In this document: one piece after another, positions 40,907 through 48,799 of the stretch
Position numbering within the stretch: the first letter of the stretch is position 1
How the letters are laid out: every line of letters begins with the position of its first letter
Source of the DNA: an uncultured Oscillospiraceae bacterium
Lineage (GTDB): Bacteria; Bacillota; Clostridia; Oscillospirales; Oscillospiraceae
Reading direction: 5' to 3'
Assembly: GCA_902478785.1 (NCBI GenBank)
Contig: CABSMJ010000014.1
Coordinates: forward strand, 1 to 54,565
Length of the DNA: 54,565 nt
Notes under the pieces: generated by a model
Databases searched by the model: none
What the model saw: only the letters and a program-made list of their open reading frames with translations
Told to the model about the DNA's origin: nothing
Position numbers and translations under genes: made by a program

Positions 40907-42040
40907 ATGTTTACCGTTGTCAAAACCCAGGGTCGCGCCCGGCGCGGCACCTTTACCTGTGCCCACGGCGGCACGGTGCAGACACCTGTTTTTATGAATG
41001 TGGGCACCCAGGCGGCCATCAAGGGCGGTCTCTCCGCCCATGATCTGGAGGCCATCGGCTGTCAGATCGAGCTGTCCAACACCTATCATCTGCATCTGCG
41101 GCCGGGAGACGATGTGGTGCGGCAGATGGGTGGGCTGCACAAGTTTATGGACTGGAAGGGCCCGATCCTGACGGACTCTGGCGGCTTTCAGGTCTTTTCC
41201 CTGGCCTCTCTGCGCCAGATCAAGGAGGAGGGTGTCACCTTTGCCTCCCACCTGGACGGACGGCGCATCTTTATGGGCCCGGAGGAGTCCATGCAGATCC
41301 AGTCCAACCTGGGCAGTGACATCGCCATGGCCTTTGATGAGTGCGTGGAAAATCCGGCCACCTATGAATACGCCAAGGCTTCCTGTGAGAGGACGCTTCG
41401 GTGGCTGGAGCGGTGCCGGGTGGAGCATGACCGACTCAATGCCCTGCCGGACTGCGTCAACCCCGGCCAGATGCTCTTCGGCATCAACCAGGGCGCCACG
41501 TTCCCGGACTTGCGGGTGTGGCACATGAAGGAGATCGCCAAGATCGACTGTGACGGATATGCCATCGGCGGCTTGGCAGTGGGGGAGCCCACTGAGGTGA
41601 TGTACGAGATCATTGAAGCGGTGGAGCCCTGGATGCCGGCGGATAAGCCCCGGTATCTTATGGGCGTAGGAACCCCCAGCAACATCATCGAGGGCGTGGC
41701 GCGGGGCATCGACTTTTTCGACTGCGTCATGCCGGCCCGCAATGCCCGCCACGGTAAGCTTTTTACCTGGAGCGGCACGCTGAATCTGAAAAATGAAAAG
41801 TACAAGACCGACCCGCTGCCCATCGACCCAGAGTGTGACTGTCCGGTGTGCCGTCATTTCACTCGGGCCTATCTGCGGCATCTTTTCAAGGCAGAGGAGG
41901 TGCTGGCGCTGCGTCTGGCAGTGATGCACAACCTCTACTTTTATAATCAACTGATGGCCCGCATCCGCCAGGCCCTGGATGAGGGGACCTTCGAGGACTT
42001 CCGCGCCCGGTACAGCGGCCTTCTGGACCAAAGAATGTGA
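40907..42040 (+). CDS. tgt: tRNA-guanine transglycosylase
   Basis: A 377-aa enzyme that exchanges G34 for preQ1 in tRNAs with GUN anticodons. D90 in ILTDSGGFQVFSL starts the substrate site; the zinc site is CDCPVCRHFTRAYLRHLFK near 306-324. AGGAGG sets the ATG at 40907; the upstream frame is non-coding. Followed by yajC, a frequent arrangement. Confidence 0.96.
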   Translation: MFTVVKTQGRARRGTFTCAHGGTVQTPVFMNVGTQAAIKGGLSAHDLEAIGCQIELSNTYHLHLRPGDDVVRQMGGLHKFMDWKGPILTDSGGFQVFSLASLRQIKEEGVTFASHLDGRRIFMGPEESMQIQSNLGSDIAMAFDECVENPATYEYAKASCERTLRWLERCRVEHDRLNALPDCVNPGQMLFGINQGATFPDLRVWHMKEIAKIDCDGYAIGGLAVGEPTEVMYEIIEAVEPWMPADKPRYLMGVGTPSNIIEGVARGIDFFDCVMPARNARHGKLFTWSGTLNLKNEKYKTDPLPIDPECDCPVCRHFTRAYLRHLFKAEEVLALRLAVMHNLYFYNQLMARIRQALDEGTFEDFRARYSGLLDQRM

Positions 42041-42068
42041 GGAAACCAGCAGTTCTTTCCAAAAAGGC

Positions 42069-42097
42069 TTGCAAATAGAGGCGCTTTTGAGTATAAT
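42069..42097 (+). promoter_or_regulatory. Promoter of yajC
   Basis: TTGCAA (42069-42074), 17-bp spacer, TATAAT (42092-42097), about 35 nt before the yajC start. Confidence 0.8.
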
Positions 42098-42132
42098 GAC
42101 ACTATTACAATTTGAAAAGGAGCTATCAACCA

Positions 42133-42534
42133 ATGAATGGTACCAGTAGCATTATCATGCTCGTGCTGATGATCGCAATCTTCTACTTCCTCCTGATCCG
42201 TCCGGAGAACAAGCGGAAAAAGGCTGCCGAGCAGATGCGCAACAACCTGAAGAAGGGCGATACGGTGACCACCATCGGCGGAATCGTGGGCAAGGTCATT
42301 GCTGTGAGCGAGAACACATTGGTCATCGAGACCAGTGAGGATCGCGTTCGCATGGAGCTCACCAAGTGGGCTATCTCCACCGTGAACGGCCAGACTGAGC
42401 CTCCCAAGGAGAAGAAGGAGAAGGACAAGAAGCAGGAGGAGCCTGCTGAGGTCACCTCTTCCCAGAAGGATGAGCTGCCTGAGGATGTGGTGGATGAGAT
42501 CCCCGCTCCCGAGGACGATGAGCCCAAGGACTGA
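42133..42534 (+). CDS. yajC: Preprotein translocase subunit YajC
   Basis: A 133-aa inner-membrane protein: one helix (about 5-22), the family segment FLLIRPENKRKKAAEQMRNN (in part), KKGDTVTTIGGIVGKV, then an unusually long Lys/Glu-rich tail (about 88-133). YajC associates with SecDF and SecYEG. GGAGC about 11 nt upstream of the ATG at 42133. Confidence 0.93.
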   Translation: MNGTSSIIMLVLMIAIFYFLLIRPENKRKKAAEQMRNNLKKGDTVTTIGGIVGKVIAVSENTLVIETSEDRVRMELTKWAISTVNGQTEPPKEKKEKDKKQEEPAEVTSSQKDELPEDVVDEIPAPEDDEPKD

Positions 42535-42560
42535 TCCCTTTATTGCTTGGTGCTAAAAAT

Positions 42561-42608
42561 ACCTCCCCTGGAATATGCTTGCATAGGCATATTCCAAGGG
42601 AGGTTTTT
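42561..42608 (+). terminator. Terminator of yajC that contains the next gene's ribosome site
   Basis: ACCTCCC..GGAATATGC pairs with GCATATTCC..GGGAGGT (42561-42604) and is followed by TTTT. The right arm GGGAGGT is also the Shine-Dalgarno of the gene starting at 42611, so folding would both stop transcription and hide the ribosome site. Confidence 0.85.
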
Positions 42609-42610
42609 GT

Positions 42611-43051
42611 ATGGGAAAAAAGAGGAAAGCTGGCCCTGCCTGGCGCACGCTTCTGGAGGCGCTGGGCCTGTCTCTGGGACTTTATGTCGCAGGAATCCTG
42701 CTGCTCTCCCTTTTGCTGGTGCGGAGCATTCTGGGGGAGGGGCAGGTACTTCCCATCATGACGGCTGTCTGCGGGCTAGCTGCACTGGCTGGGGGCGTGT
42801 ATGCCGTCCGGAGGTCGCCAGAGCTGGGCGCCTTTACCGCCGGTGCGCTGACGGCTCTGTGCTATGCCGGCGTGCTGGCCGTCCTGGGACTTGGCATTTG
42901 GGGGAAGCTGGCCATTCCCGGAGAGGGGCTTTGGCCGATGCTCTCGGCCATCGTCGGAGGGCTCTTTGGTGGTCTGTTGGGCCGGCGCAAAGGCGGCCAC
43001 CGAGTCCAGCGACGCAAAACGACGCCCCGACCGGTGGCGCGCAAGGAGTGA
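42611..43051 (+). CDS. TIGR04086 family membrane protein
   Basis: A 146-aa protein with four predicted helices (about 17-36, 46-65, 71-97 and 106-124), basic at both ends, with a KGGHRVQRRKTTPRPVARKE tail. It matches by layout and place the TIGR04086 family found after yajC in Firmicutes; function unknown. GGGAGGT in the preceding terminator is the only ribosome site. Confidence 0.8.
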   Translation: MGKKRKAGPAWRTLLEALGLSLGLYVAGILLLSLLLVRSILGEGQVLPIMTAVCGLAALAGGVYAVRRSPELGAFTAGALTALCYAGVLAVLGLGIWGKLAIPGEGLWPMLSAIVGGLFGGLLGRRKGGHRVQRRKTTPRPVARKE

Positions 43052-43306
43052 AATTTCTGCCTTTTGTACAAAAGGGGTAGGAGATAGCGGTGAATTTGCC
43101 CGGCGGGGGAGGGAGGGCCTTCATTCGGCTTCCGACGGAGTGATTACCTACATTTGGTGCGCCAAAACGGGAGCAAGCCCCCATATCTAGCTTGTTCCCA
43201 GGCCCTTCGCCCCTCTTTTGCTGCGCTGGTTTATTGAGTTTACATAAAATACTTTACATAATAATTTGTCATAATTTACAAAAATTGAGAAGTTTACCAA
43301 AATTTC
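43052..43306. other. Gene-free stretch before spoIIM
   Basis: No coding signal. It contains a perfect 16-bp palindrome CCTTTTGTACAAAAGG (43060-43075) just after the previous gene, lacking a U tract, and from about 43230 an AT-rich tract with repeats of TTTACATAA (near 43240 and 43254). The palindrome could be an operator. Confidence 0.4.
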
Positions 43307-43335
43307 TTGCGGAATCAAGCAAATTGCAATATAGT
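43307..43335 (+). promoter_or_regulatory. Possible promoter of spoIIM-xerD
   Basis: TTGCGG (43307-43312), 17-bp spacer, TATAGT (43330-43335). A sigma-E-like CATAGGAT (43384-43391), identical to the spoIIIA -10, lies closer to the gene but lacks a convincing -35. Confidence 0.45.
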
Positions 43336-43409
43336 TAAAAGAAACAAGGTTACGTCAACCTCTTCTGTTTTGCCTCCTTCGTGCATAGGATGTTCCCGAG
43401 GTGAGGGAC

Positions 43410-44042
43410 ATGAAGCAGGCACGGCAGCTCCGGCGCAGTGAATTGGGCGAGCATTTTATCCCCTGTCTGGCTGTATTGGCCATCTGTTTTTTTCTGGGCA
43501 TCGTTTTGGGACAGGTCTGCGCTCGCCGGGCGGCTGCGGAAAGTGGTCCGGAGCTCTATCGCTATCTCAGTGATTATTTCCAGTCCGGTGTCGAACCCGA
43601 TGGCCCGGCTGCTTTTTTATCAGCCCTGCTGTTGTATTACCGGTACCCGGTTTTGGCATTCCTGTTGGGATTTGCCTCCGTTGGATTGGTGGGTCTTCCG
43701 CTTTTGTCCGCGGCATTTGGCTTTTTCCTGTCCTTTTCTGTGGGATGTTTTGCCTCTGCCTTCGGCGGAAGCGGCGTGCTGCTGGCATTTTCCGCCATGG
43801 GGCTGCGCTGTATTTTGACCTTTCCCTGTTATTTCTGGCTGGCTGTGCCGGCTTTTCAGCATTCCGTCTCTCTGGCTAGGTTTTCCTTTGGCGGTGGGCG
43901 GCGTGCTTGTGCTGTGCCCTATGGTTCGGCGTATTTTCTGCGTTTTGCTGTGTGCAGCGGAGCGCTGCTCCTTGGCGTGATCGCCGAGCTATATGCCGTA
44001 CCGTATTGGGTCGAGCTGGTCTGCGGCCGCATTTTTGGCTGA
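43410..44042 (+). CDS. spoIIM: Stage II sporulation protein M
   Basis: A 210-aa membrane protein with about five helices. With SpoIID and SpoIIP, SpoIIM forms the DMP machine that drives engulfment; a SpoIID-type protein is encoded at 35-36.6 kb. Family features are HFIPCLAVLAICFFLGIVLG at the N terminus and LAFLLGFASVGLVGLPLL. GAGGTGAGGG precedes the ATG. It is next to xerD, as the Bacillus spoIIM region is. Confidence 0.88.
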   Translation: MKQARQLRRSELGEHFIPCLAVLAICFFLGIVLGQVCARRAAAESGPELYRYLSDYFQSGVEPDGPAAFLSALLLYYRYPVLAFLLGFASVGLVGLPLLSAAFGFFLSFSVGCFASAFGGSGVLLAFSAMGLRCILTFPCYFWLAVPAFQHSVSLARFSFGGGRRACAVPYGSAYFLRFAVCSGALLLGVIAELYAVPYWVELVCGRIFG

Positions 44043-44087
44043 ACAGATGGCCAAGGATGAGACCGTAACAGAAAGGGGGAGGGAATC

Positions 44088-44972
44088 TTGGCAGACGATA
44101 TCGAGGCCTATGGCGCCTACTTGGCAGACACCAAGCACTCTTCTCAAAACACCATCAGCTCCTACCTGCGGGACCTGCATCAGTTTCACGACTATGTGCA
44201 GGATACCCTGGAGGTAGACCTGCGTCAGGTAACTACGGAGGAGATCCAGGCCTATGTGTCCTGGATGCTGGGAAAAGGGAAATCTCCCGCTTCGGCCACC
44301 CGGTCTGTGGCTTCCCTCAAGTCCTTCTATGGTTATCTGGTCTCCATCGGTGCGCTGAAAATCAATCCCGCCAAGGGGGTTACAGCGGCCAAGGTGGAGC
44401 GAAAGTATCCCCAAATCCTCACCAGCAAGGAAGTGGAGCTGTTTTTAGAGCAGCCCAAATGCGTGGACGCTAAGGGCTATCGGGATCACGCAATGCTGGA
44501 ACTGCTGTACGCCACCGGCATTCGGGTCAGTGAGCTGATCTCCCTGAACCTGTCTGACCTGAATCTCTCCGCCAGTCTGCTGCGGTGCGAGAGCCGGGGA
44601 AGGGAGCGGGTCATCCCGCTGTACCACACTGCGGTCAAGGCGCTGCAGGACTATGTCAAGGACATCCGTCCCCAGATCATTGCGGATACGGAGGAGCAGG
44701 CATTGTTCGTCAACATGAACGGCGAGCGTATGAGCCGTCAGGGCTTCTGGAAGATCATCAAGTACTACCAGGAAAAGGCGGGCATTGAAAAGGACATCAC
44801 GCCCCATACCTTGCGCCACTCCTTTGCCGCCCATCTGCTGGAGAACGGAGCGGATCTGCGCTCCATTCAGGAGATGTTGGGCCATGCGGATATCTCCTCC
44901 ACCCAGATCTATACCCACGTAGTAAAAAAGCAGCTGAAAGACGTATACAACAAGGCCCATCCCAGAGCTTAA
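44088..44972 (+). CDS. xerD: Tyrosine recombinase XerD-like (TTG start)
   Basis: A 294-aa tyrosine recombinase for resolving chromosome dimers. The SAM-like N-terminal domain spans 1-95, the catalytic domain 110-294: R146 in ATGIRVSEL, H240 and R243 in HTLRHS, H266 in LGHADIS and Y275 nucleophile. The beta-hairpin Lys expected near 170 (GKG in E. coli XerD) is replaced: CESRGRERVIPL has Arg170. GGGGGAGGG precedes the TTG start. The spoIIM-xerD link is conserved. Confidence 0.9.
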   Translation: MADDIEAYGAYLADTKHSSQNTISSYLRDLHQFHDYVQDTLEVDLRQVTTEEIQAYVSWMLGKGKSPASATRSVASLKSFYGYLVSIGALKINPAKGVTAAKVERKYPQILTSKEVELFLEQPKCVDAKGYRDHAMLELLYATGIRVSELISLNLSDLNLSASLLRCESRGRERVIPLYHTAVKALQDYVKDIRPQIIADTEEQALFVNMNGERMSRQGFWKIIKYYQEKAGIEKDITPHTLRHSFAAHLLENGADLRSIQEMLGHADISSTQIYTHVVKKQLKDVYNKAHPRA

Positions 44973-44984
44973 AAATTCGATTTG

Positions 44985-45018
44985 AAAGGCCGGCGCGGCA
45001 ACTGCCGCGCCGGCCTTT
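44985..45018 (+). terminator. Terminator of xerD
   Basis: A 16-bp GC-rich perfect inverted repeat (44985-45000 with 45003-45018) and TTTT. Confidence 0.88.
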
Positions 45019-45069
45019 TGTGTTCAAAACGAGAGATGCAGACACATTCCCGCTCCAGACCATTGCCCC

Positions 45070-45098
45070 TTGCGCATCCAGTCTGGATTTGCTATACT
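45070..45098 (+). promoter_or_regulatory. Promoter of the ruv cluster
   Basis: TTGCGC (45070-45075), 17-bp spacer, TATACT (45093-45098) with TGC before it. Confidence 0.75.
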
Positions 45099-45128
45099 GA
45101 TTGGGAATGTAAACATGGAGGAACAGCA

Positions 45129-45638
45129 ATGCGCATCTTGGGGATCGACCCAGGCTTTGCCACCATCGGCTTCGGCCTGGTGGAGGCCCAGCGGGCACAA
45201 GTCCATATGGTGACCTACGGCGCTATCACCACGCCGGCAGGCCTGCCTCTCTCCAGACGGCTCCTCCAGATCGGAGAGGATATGGAGAAGCTGATCGGCC
45301 AACTGAAACCGGATGTGATCTCCATTGAAGAGCTGTTCTTCAACACCAACATCACCACCGGCATCGCTGTAGCCCACGGCCGGGGCGTGATCCTGTATGC
45401 GGCAGAAAAGTGCGGCGTACCGCTGTATGAGTACACCCCTTCCCAGGTGAAGCTGGCTGTGACGGGCTATGGAAAGGCGGAAAAGCGGCAGGTTATGGAT
45501 ATGACCCGCCGTCTGCTCAAGCTCCGGTCCGTTCCCCGCCCCGATGACGCGGCGGACGCCCTGGCTCTGGCCCTGTGCCACGCCAGAAGTGCCACCTCGC
45601 GGCTGCCGCAGAATGGGGATACGCCGCAGACCATTTAG
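45129..45638 (+). CDS. ruvC: Holliday junction resolvase RuvC
   Basis: A 169-aa endonuclease that cuts Holliday junctions. The acidic catalytic set is visible: D7 in GIDPGFA, E in SIEELFF, and the Asp pair in PRPDDAADALALALCH. GGAGG precedes the ATG. First gene of ruvC-ruvA-...-ruvB. Confidence 0.95.
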   Translation: MRILGIDPGFATIGFGLVEAQRAQVHMVTYGAITTPAGLPLSRRLLQIGEDMEKLIGQLKPDVISIEELFFNTNITTGIAVAHGRGVILYAAEKCGVPLYEYTPSQVKLAVTGYGKAEKRQVMDMTRRLLKLRSVPRPDDAADALALALCHARSATSRLPQNGDTPQTI

Positions 45639-45647
45639 GAGGCATAT

Positions 45648-46253
45648 ATGTTCTATTACGTGGAAGGCACTGTGGCGGAGCTGCAGCCCTATCTAGCCGT
45701 CATCGACTGCGGCGGTGTGGGCTACGCCTGCATGACCACCAACAACACCCTTTCGGCGTTGAAAAAGGGCCAGAAGGCCCGGCTCTATACCTATCTGCAT
45801 GTGGCGGAAAACGCCTTTGGCCTGTATGGCTTCAAGACCCAGAGTGAGCTCAATAGCTTCCGGATGCTCATCGGCGTGTCCGGCGTGGGCCCCAAGGCGG
45901 CCCTGGCCATCTTGTCCGTGGGTACGCCGGAGACATTGGCCATGGCCATCGTCACGGGGGATGAGAAGGCGCTGACGGTGGCGCCGGGCATCGGAAAGAA
46001 GATCGCCCAGCGCATCATCCTGGAGCTCAAGGACAAGATCGCCAAGGAGCAGGCGGCTTCCGGCCTGCCCATGAGCGGCGGCACCGGCGGTCAGGTATCT
46101 TTTTCCAGCAAGGCCACAGAGGCAGCAGCCGCCCTGGCGGTGCTGGGCTACTCCAGCCAGGAGGTGGCCACGGCTATGAAGGGCGTGGATGTGGAGGCCC
46201 TCCCCCTGGAGGAGATCATCCGCCAGAGCCTGAAAAAAATGGTCAAATCGTAA
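45648..46253 (+). CDS. ruvA: Holliday junction branch migration protein RuvA
   Basis: A 201-aa junction-binding protein. OB domain 1-65, two helix-hairpin-helix motifs (GVSGVGPKAALAIL about 76-89; APGIGKKIAQRII about 111-123) and a C-terminal RuvB-binding domain (about 155-201). GGAGGCATAT precedes the ATG. Confidence 0.95.
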   Translation: MFYYVEGTVAELQPYLAVIDCGGVGYACMTTNNTLSALKKGQKARLYTYLHVAENAFGLYGFKTQSELNSFRMLIGVSGVGPKAALAILSVGTPETLAMAIVTGDEKALTVAPGIGKKIAQRIILELKDKIAKEQAASGLPMSGGTGGQVSFSSKATEAAAALAVLGYSSQEVATAMKGVDVEALPLEEIIRQSLKKMVKS

Positions 46254-46293
46254 AAGTTCAATACACCACACCACCGACGAAAAGGAGGCGCGT

Positions 46294-46626
46294 ATGGCAA
46301 AATTTGAAACCTGGCTGACGGGAGATTTTGACCGCACTCTAGACTATTTTGACCACGGCATTCTCAGCGGCAGTATGTCTGCCAGTTATGAGGACGGCAG
46401 CGACTGTACTCTGGGCACCACCCGCTGTGCCGTCCGGGTCTATGAGCGGTACAGCTGGTCCGGCGGCAACCGGGTGAGTTTGCAGCTGACCTTGGTGGGG
46501 GAGGGAGGAAGGCTGTTCCTTTCCGCCATCACCTCTGGCGGCAGCCAGGCGGTTTTGTTCAAGCTCAACACCTGGGGCGAGGAGGCCTTCCTGGACTGTG
46601 TCCGGGATTTGGCTGCGTCTTTGTGA
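46294..46626 (+). CDS. DUF6054 family protein
   Basis: A 110-aa soluble protein of unknown function. Motifs MAKFETWLTGDFDRTLDYFD, RCAVRVYERYSWSGGNRVSL and LFLSAITSGGSQAVLFKLNTWGEE (each in part) match what I recall of DUF6054 in gut Clostridia. AAAGGAGGCGC precedes the ATG. It sits inside the ruvA-ruvB interval, likely co-transcribed. Confidence 0.78.
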   Translation: MAKFETWLTGDFDRTLDYFDHGILSGSMSASYEDGSDCTLGTTRCAVRVYERYSWSGGNRVSLQLTLVGEGGRLFLSAITSGGSQAVLFKLNTWGEEAFLDCVRDLAASL

Positions 46627-46654
46627 GCGGGACCCATCCGGCAAGGAGAGTAGT

Positions 46655-46933
46655 ATGGACGAAAAAAAGTGGTCCTTTGCCAACATAGCGCTTTTCTGGA
46701 TCTTGATCGGAGCAGTGCTGGGCATGGTGATGGGTGTGCTGCGACTGTGCGGGGCGGCGAAACAGGATCTGGGCCTATACCGGCTCGTCCAGCTGGGCCT
46801 GGGGCTCCATCTGCTGTTTTGCCCTGTGGCGCCTATAAACCTGCAGATCCAGTGGGGAGAGCAGAAGAGTCAGAACTTCATGCGGGCTCTGGCCATTCTT
46901 GTGCTGCTCTCCCTTCTGCTGAGCCTATTTTGA
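46655..46933 (+). CDS. Small two-helix membrane protein
   Basis: A 92-aa hydrophobic protein with helices at about 10-27 and 74-91, and a weaker one at 41-58. I do not recognise the family. GCAAGGAGAG precedes the ATG at 46655. It lies between the DUF6054 gene and ruvB, all in one direction. Confidence 0.65.
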   Translation: MDEKKWSFANIALFWILIGAVLGMVMGVLRLCGAAKQDLGLYRLVQLGLGLHLLFCPVAPINLQIQWGEQKSQNFMRALAILVLLSLLLSLF

Positions 46934-46955
46934 TTTCCGAACAGGAAGTGAGCAT

Positions 46956-48014
46956 TTGAGCATCGACTTTGGAAATGACATCTATGAAGAGCCGCTGGTG
47001 ACCACCTCCTTTTTGCAGGAGGATACCGGCGAGGTATCCCTGCGTCCCAAAACGCTCAAGGAATACATCGGCCAGGAAAAGGCCAAGGAGAACCTTTCCG
47101 TGTTCATCGCCGCCGCCCGGAAGCGGGAGGAGGCCCTGGACCATGTGCTGCTCCACGGTCCTCCCGGCCTGGGCAAGACCACCCTGGCGGGCATCATCGC
47201 CCAGGAGATGGGCGTCAACATCCGCATCACCTCCGGCCCGGCCATTGAAAAGCCCGGAGACCTGGCAGCGCTGCTGACCAACCTCAACGAGGGGGACATC
47301 CTCTTTGTGGACGAGATCCACCGGCTCAACCGCTCGGTGGAGGAGATCCTGTATCCCGCCATGGAGGATTACGCCATCGACATCATCGTGGGCAAGGGGC
47401 CCAGCGCCAACTCCATTCGCCTGGACCTGCCCAAGTTCACCCTGATCGGCGCCACCACCCGGGCTGGGCAGCTCTCCGCCCCCCTGCGGGACCGGTTCGG
47501 TGTGACGCTGCGCCTGGAGCTCTATACCCCGGAAGAACTTTCAGAGATCGTCACCCGCTCGGCGGGCATTTTGAACGTGGACATCGTCCCTGAGGGCGCC
47601 TACGAGATCGCCCGGCGCAGCCGGGGCACGCCCCGTATCGCCAACCGGATGCTGCGGCGGGTGCGGGACTTCGCCCAGGTGAAGGCCGACGGCGTCATCA
47701 CCCGGGCTGTGGCGGACCAGGCCCTCTCTGCATTGGAGATCGATCACTTGGGCCTAGACCCCATTGACCGGCGGATGCTTCGGGCCATCATTGAGAACTA
47801 CGGCGGCGGCCCCGTGGGTCTGGAGACCCTGGCGGCCACCATCGGGGAGGAATCCGTGACACTGGAGGATGTGTACGAGCCCTATCTGATGCAGCTGGGC
47901 TTCCTGACCCGGACGCCCCGTGGCCGGTGCGTCACCCACAAGGCCTACCGGCATTTGGGCCTCTCTGTACCCGGGGGACTACCGGATGAGGAGATGGACC
48001 AGCTGAGCCTGTAA
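46956..48014 (+). CDS. ruvB: Holliday junction branch migration ATPase RuvB (TTG start)
   Basis: A 352-aa AAA+ motor. RPKTLKEYIGQ starts the conserved region, Walker A GPPGLGKTT near 68-76, Walker B ILFVDEIHRL, arginine-finger region LIGATTRAGQLSAPLRDRFG (20 residues), and a C-terminal winged helix. TTG with AGGAAGTGAG upstream is the start; 22 nt after the small membrane protein. Confidence 0.95.
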   Translation: MSIDFGNDIYEEPLVTTSFLQEDTGEVSLRPKTLKEYIGQEKAKENLSVFIAAARKREEALDHVLLHGPPGLGKTTLAGIIAQEMGVNIRITSGPAIEKPGDLAALLTNLNEGDILFVDEIHRLNRSVEEILYPAMEDYAIDIIVGKGPSANSIRLDLPKFTLIGATTRAGQLSAPLRDRFGVTLRLELYTPEELSEIVTRSAGILNVDIVPEGAYEIARRSRGTPRIANRMLRRVRDFAQVKADGVITRAVADQALSALEIDHLGLDPIDRRMLRAIIENYGGGPVGLETLAATIGEESVTLEDVYEPYLMQLGFLTRTPRGRCVTHKAYRHLGLSVPGGLPDEEMDQLSL

Positions 48015-48048
48015 AGGAATTTGAACGTGCGAAAAGGGGAGAGGGGAG

Positions 48049-48798
48049 ATGGAACCATCCTACCTGGTTTCCGTTGCGCTGCGCCGGCAGCTGCCGGAGG
48101 ACACCTATCTCCGTGCCCTGGGCCCGGTGCGATATCTGATGGAGGGAAATGTTCTGTCCTTTGACCGTTCGGTCACCTTTCTGGTGGGGGAGAACGGCAG
48201 CGGAAAGTCCACGCTCCTGGAGGCTATTGCCGTGGCTTCCGGCTTCAATCCCGAGGGCGGGACCCGGAACTTCTCCTTTTCCACCCGGGACACCCATTCC
48301 ATTCTGGGGCAGTATCTGACCCCTGCCCGGCGGCGCTATGCGAAGGACGGCTTTTTTCTCCGGGCGGAGAGCTTTTACAACGTGGCCACCAACATCGACG
48401 AGATGGACGAGGGACCTTCCTACGGGCCAAGACTCATTGACAGCTATGGAGGCATTTCCCTGCATCATCAGTCCCACGGGGAGAGCTTTCTCCGCCTGGT
48501 GCAAAACCGGTTTGGGGGCCATGGTCTATACCTGCTGGATGAGCCGGAGGCAGCTCTGTCTCCTGGGAGACTGCTGACACTGATGGGTGAGATGCACCGT
48601 CTGGTGCAAGAGGACTCTCAATTCATCATTGCCACCCATTCCCCGATTTTAATGGCCTTTCCCAACGCCCGGCTGTACCTGTTGGACGAAGAGGGGATTG
48701 CCCCGGTGGACTATCGGGAGACCGAGCACTATCAGCTGACCCGCCGTTTTCTGGAGAACCCGGAACGGATGCTGCGGTACCTCTTTGAGGAGGACTGA
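48049..48798 (+). CDS. AAA family ATPase (ABC-type fold)
   Basis: A 249-aa ATPase: Walker A VGENGSGKST (about 47-56), signature-like HQSHGESFLRL, Walker B LYLLDEPEAALSPGR, and switch IIATHSPIL. It resembles small predicted ATP-binding proteins of Firmicutes whose role is unknown. GGGGAGAGGGGAG precedes the ATG. It may be co-transcribed with ruvB and the SdpI-like gene. Confidence 0.8.
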   Translation: MEPSYLVSVALRRQLPEDTYLRALGPVRYLMEGNVLSFDRSVTFLVGENGSGKSTLLEAIAVASGFNPEGGTRNFSFSTRDTHSILGQYLTPARRRYAKDGFFLRAESFYNVATNIDEMDEGPSYGPRLIDSYGGISLHHQSHGESFLRLVQNRFGGHGLYLLDEPEAALSPGRLLTLMGEMHRLVQEDSQFIIATHSPILMAFPNARLYLLDEEGIAPVDYRETEHYQLTRRFLENPERMLRYLFEED

Positions 48799-48799
48799 G

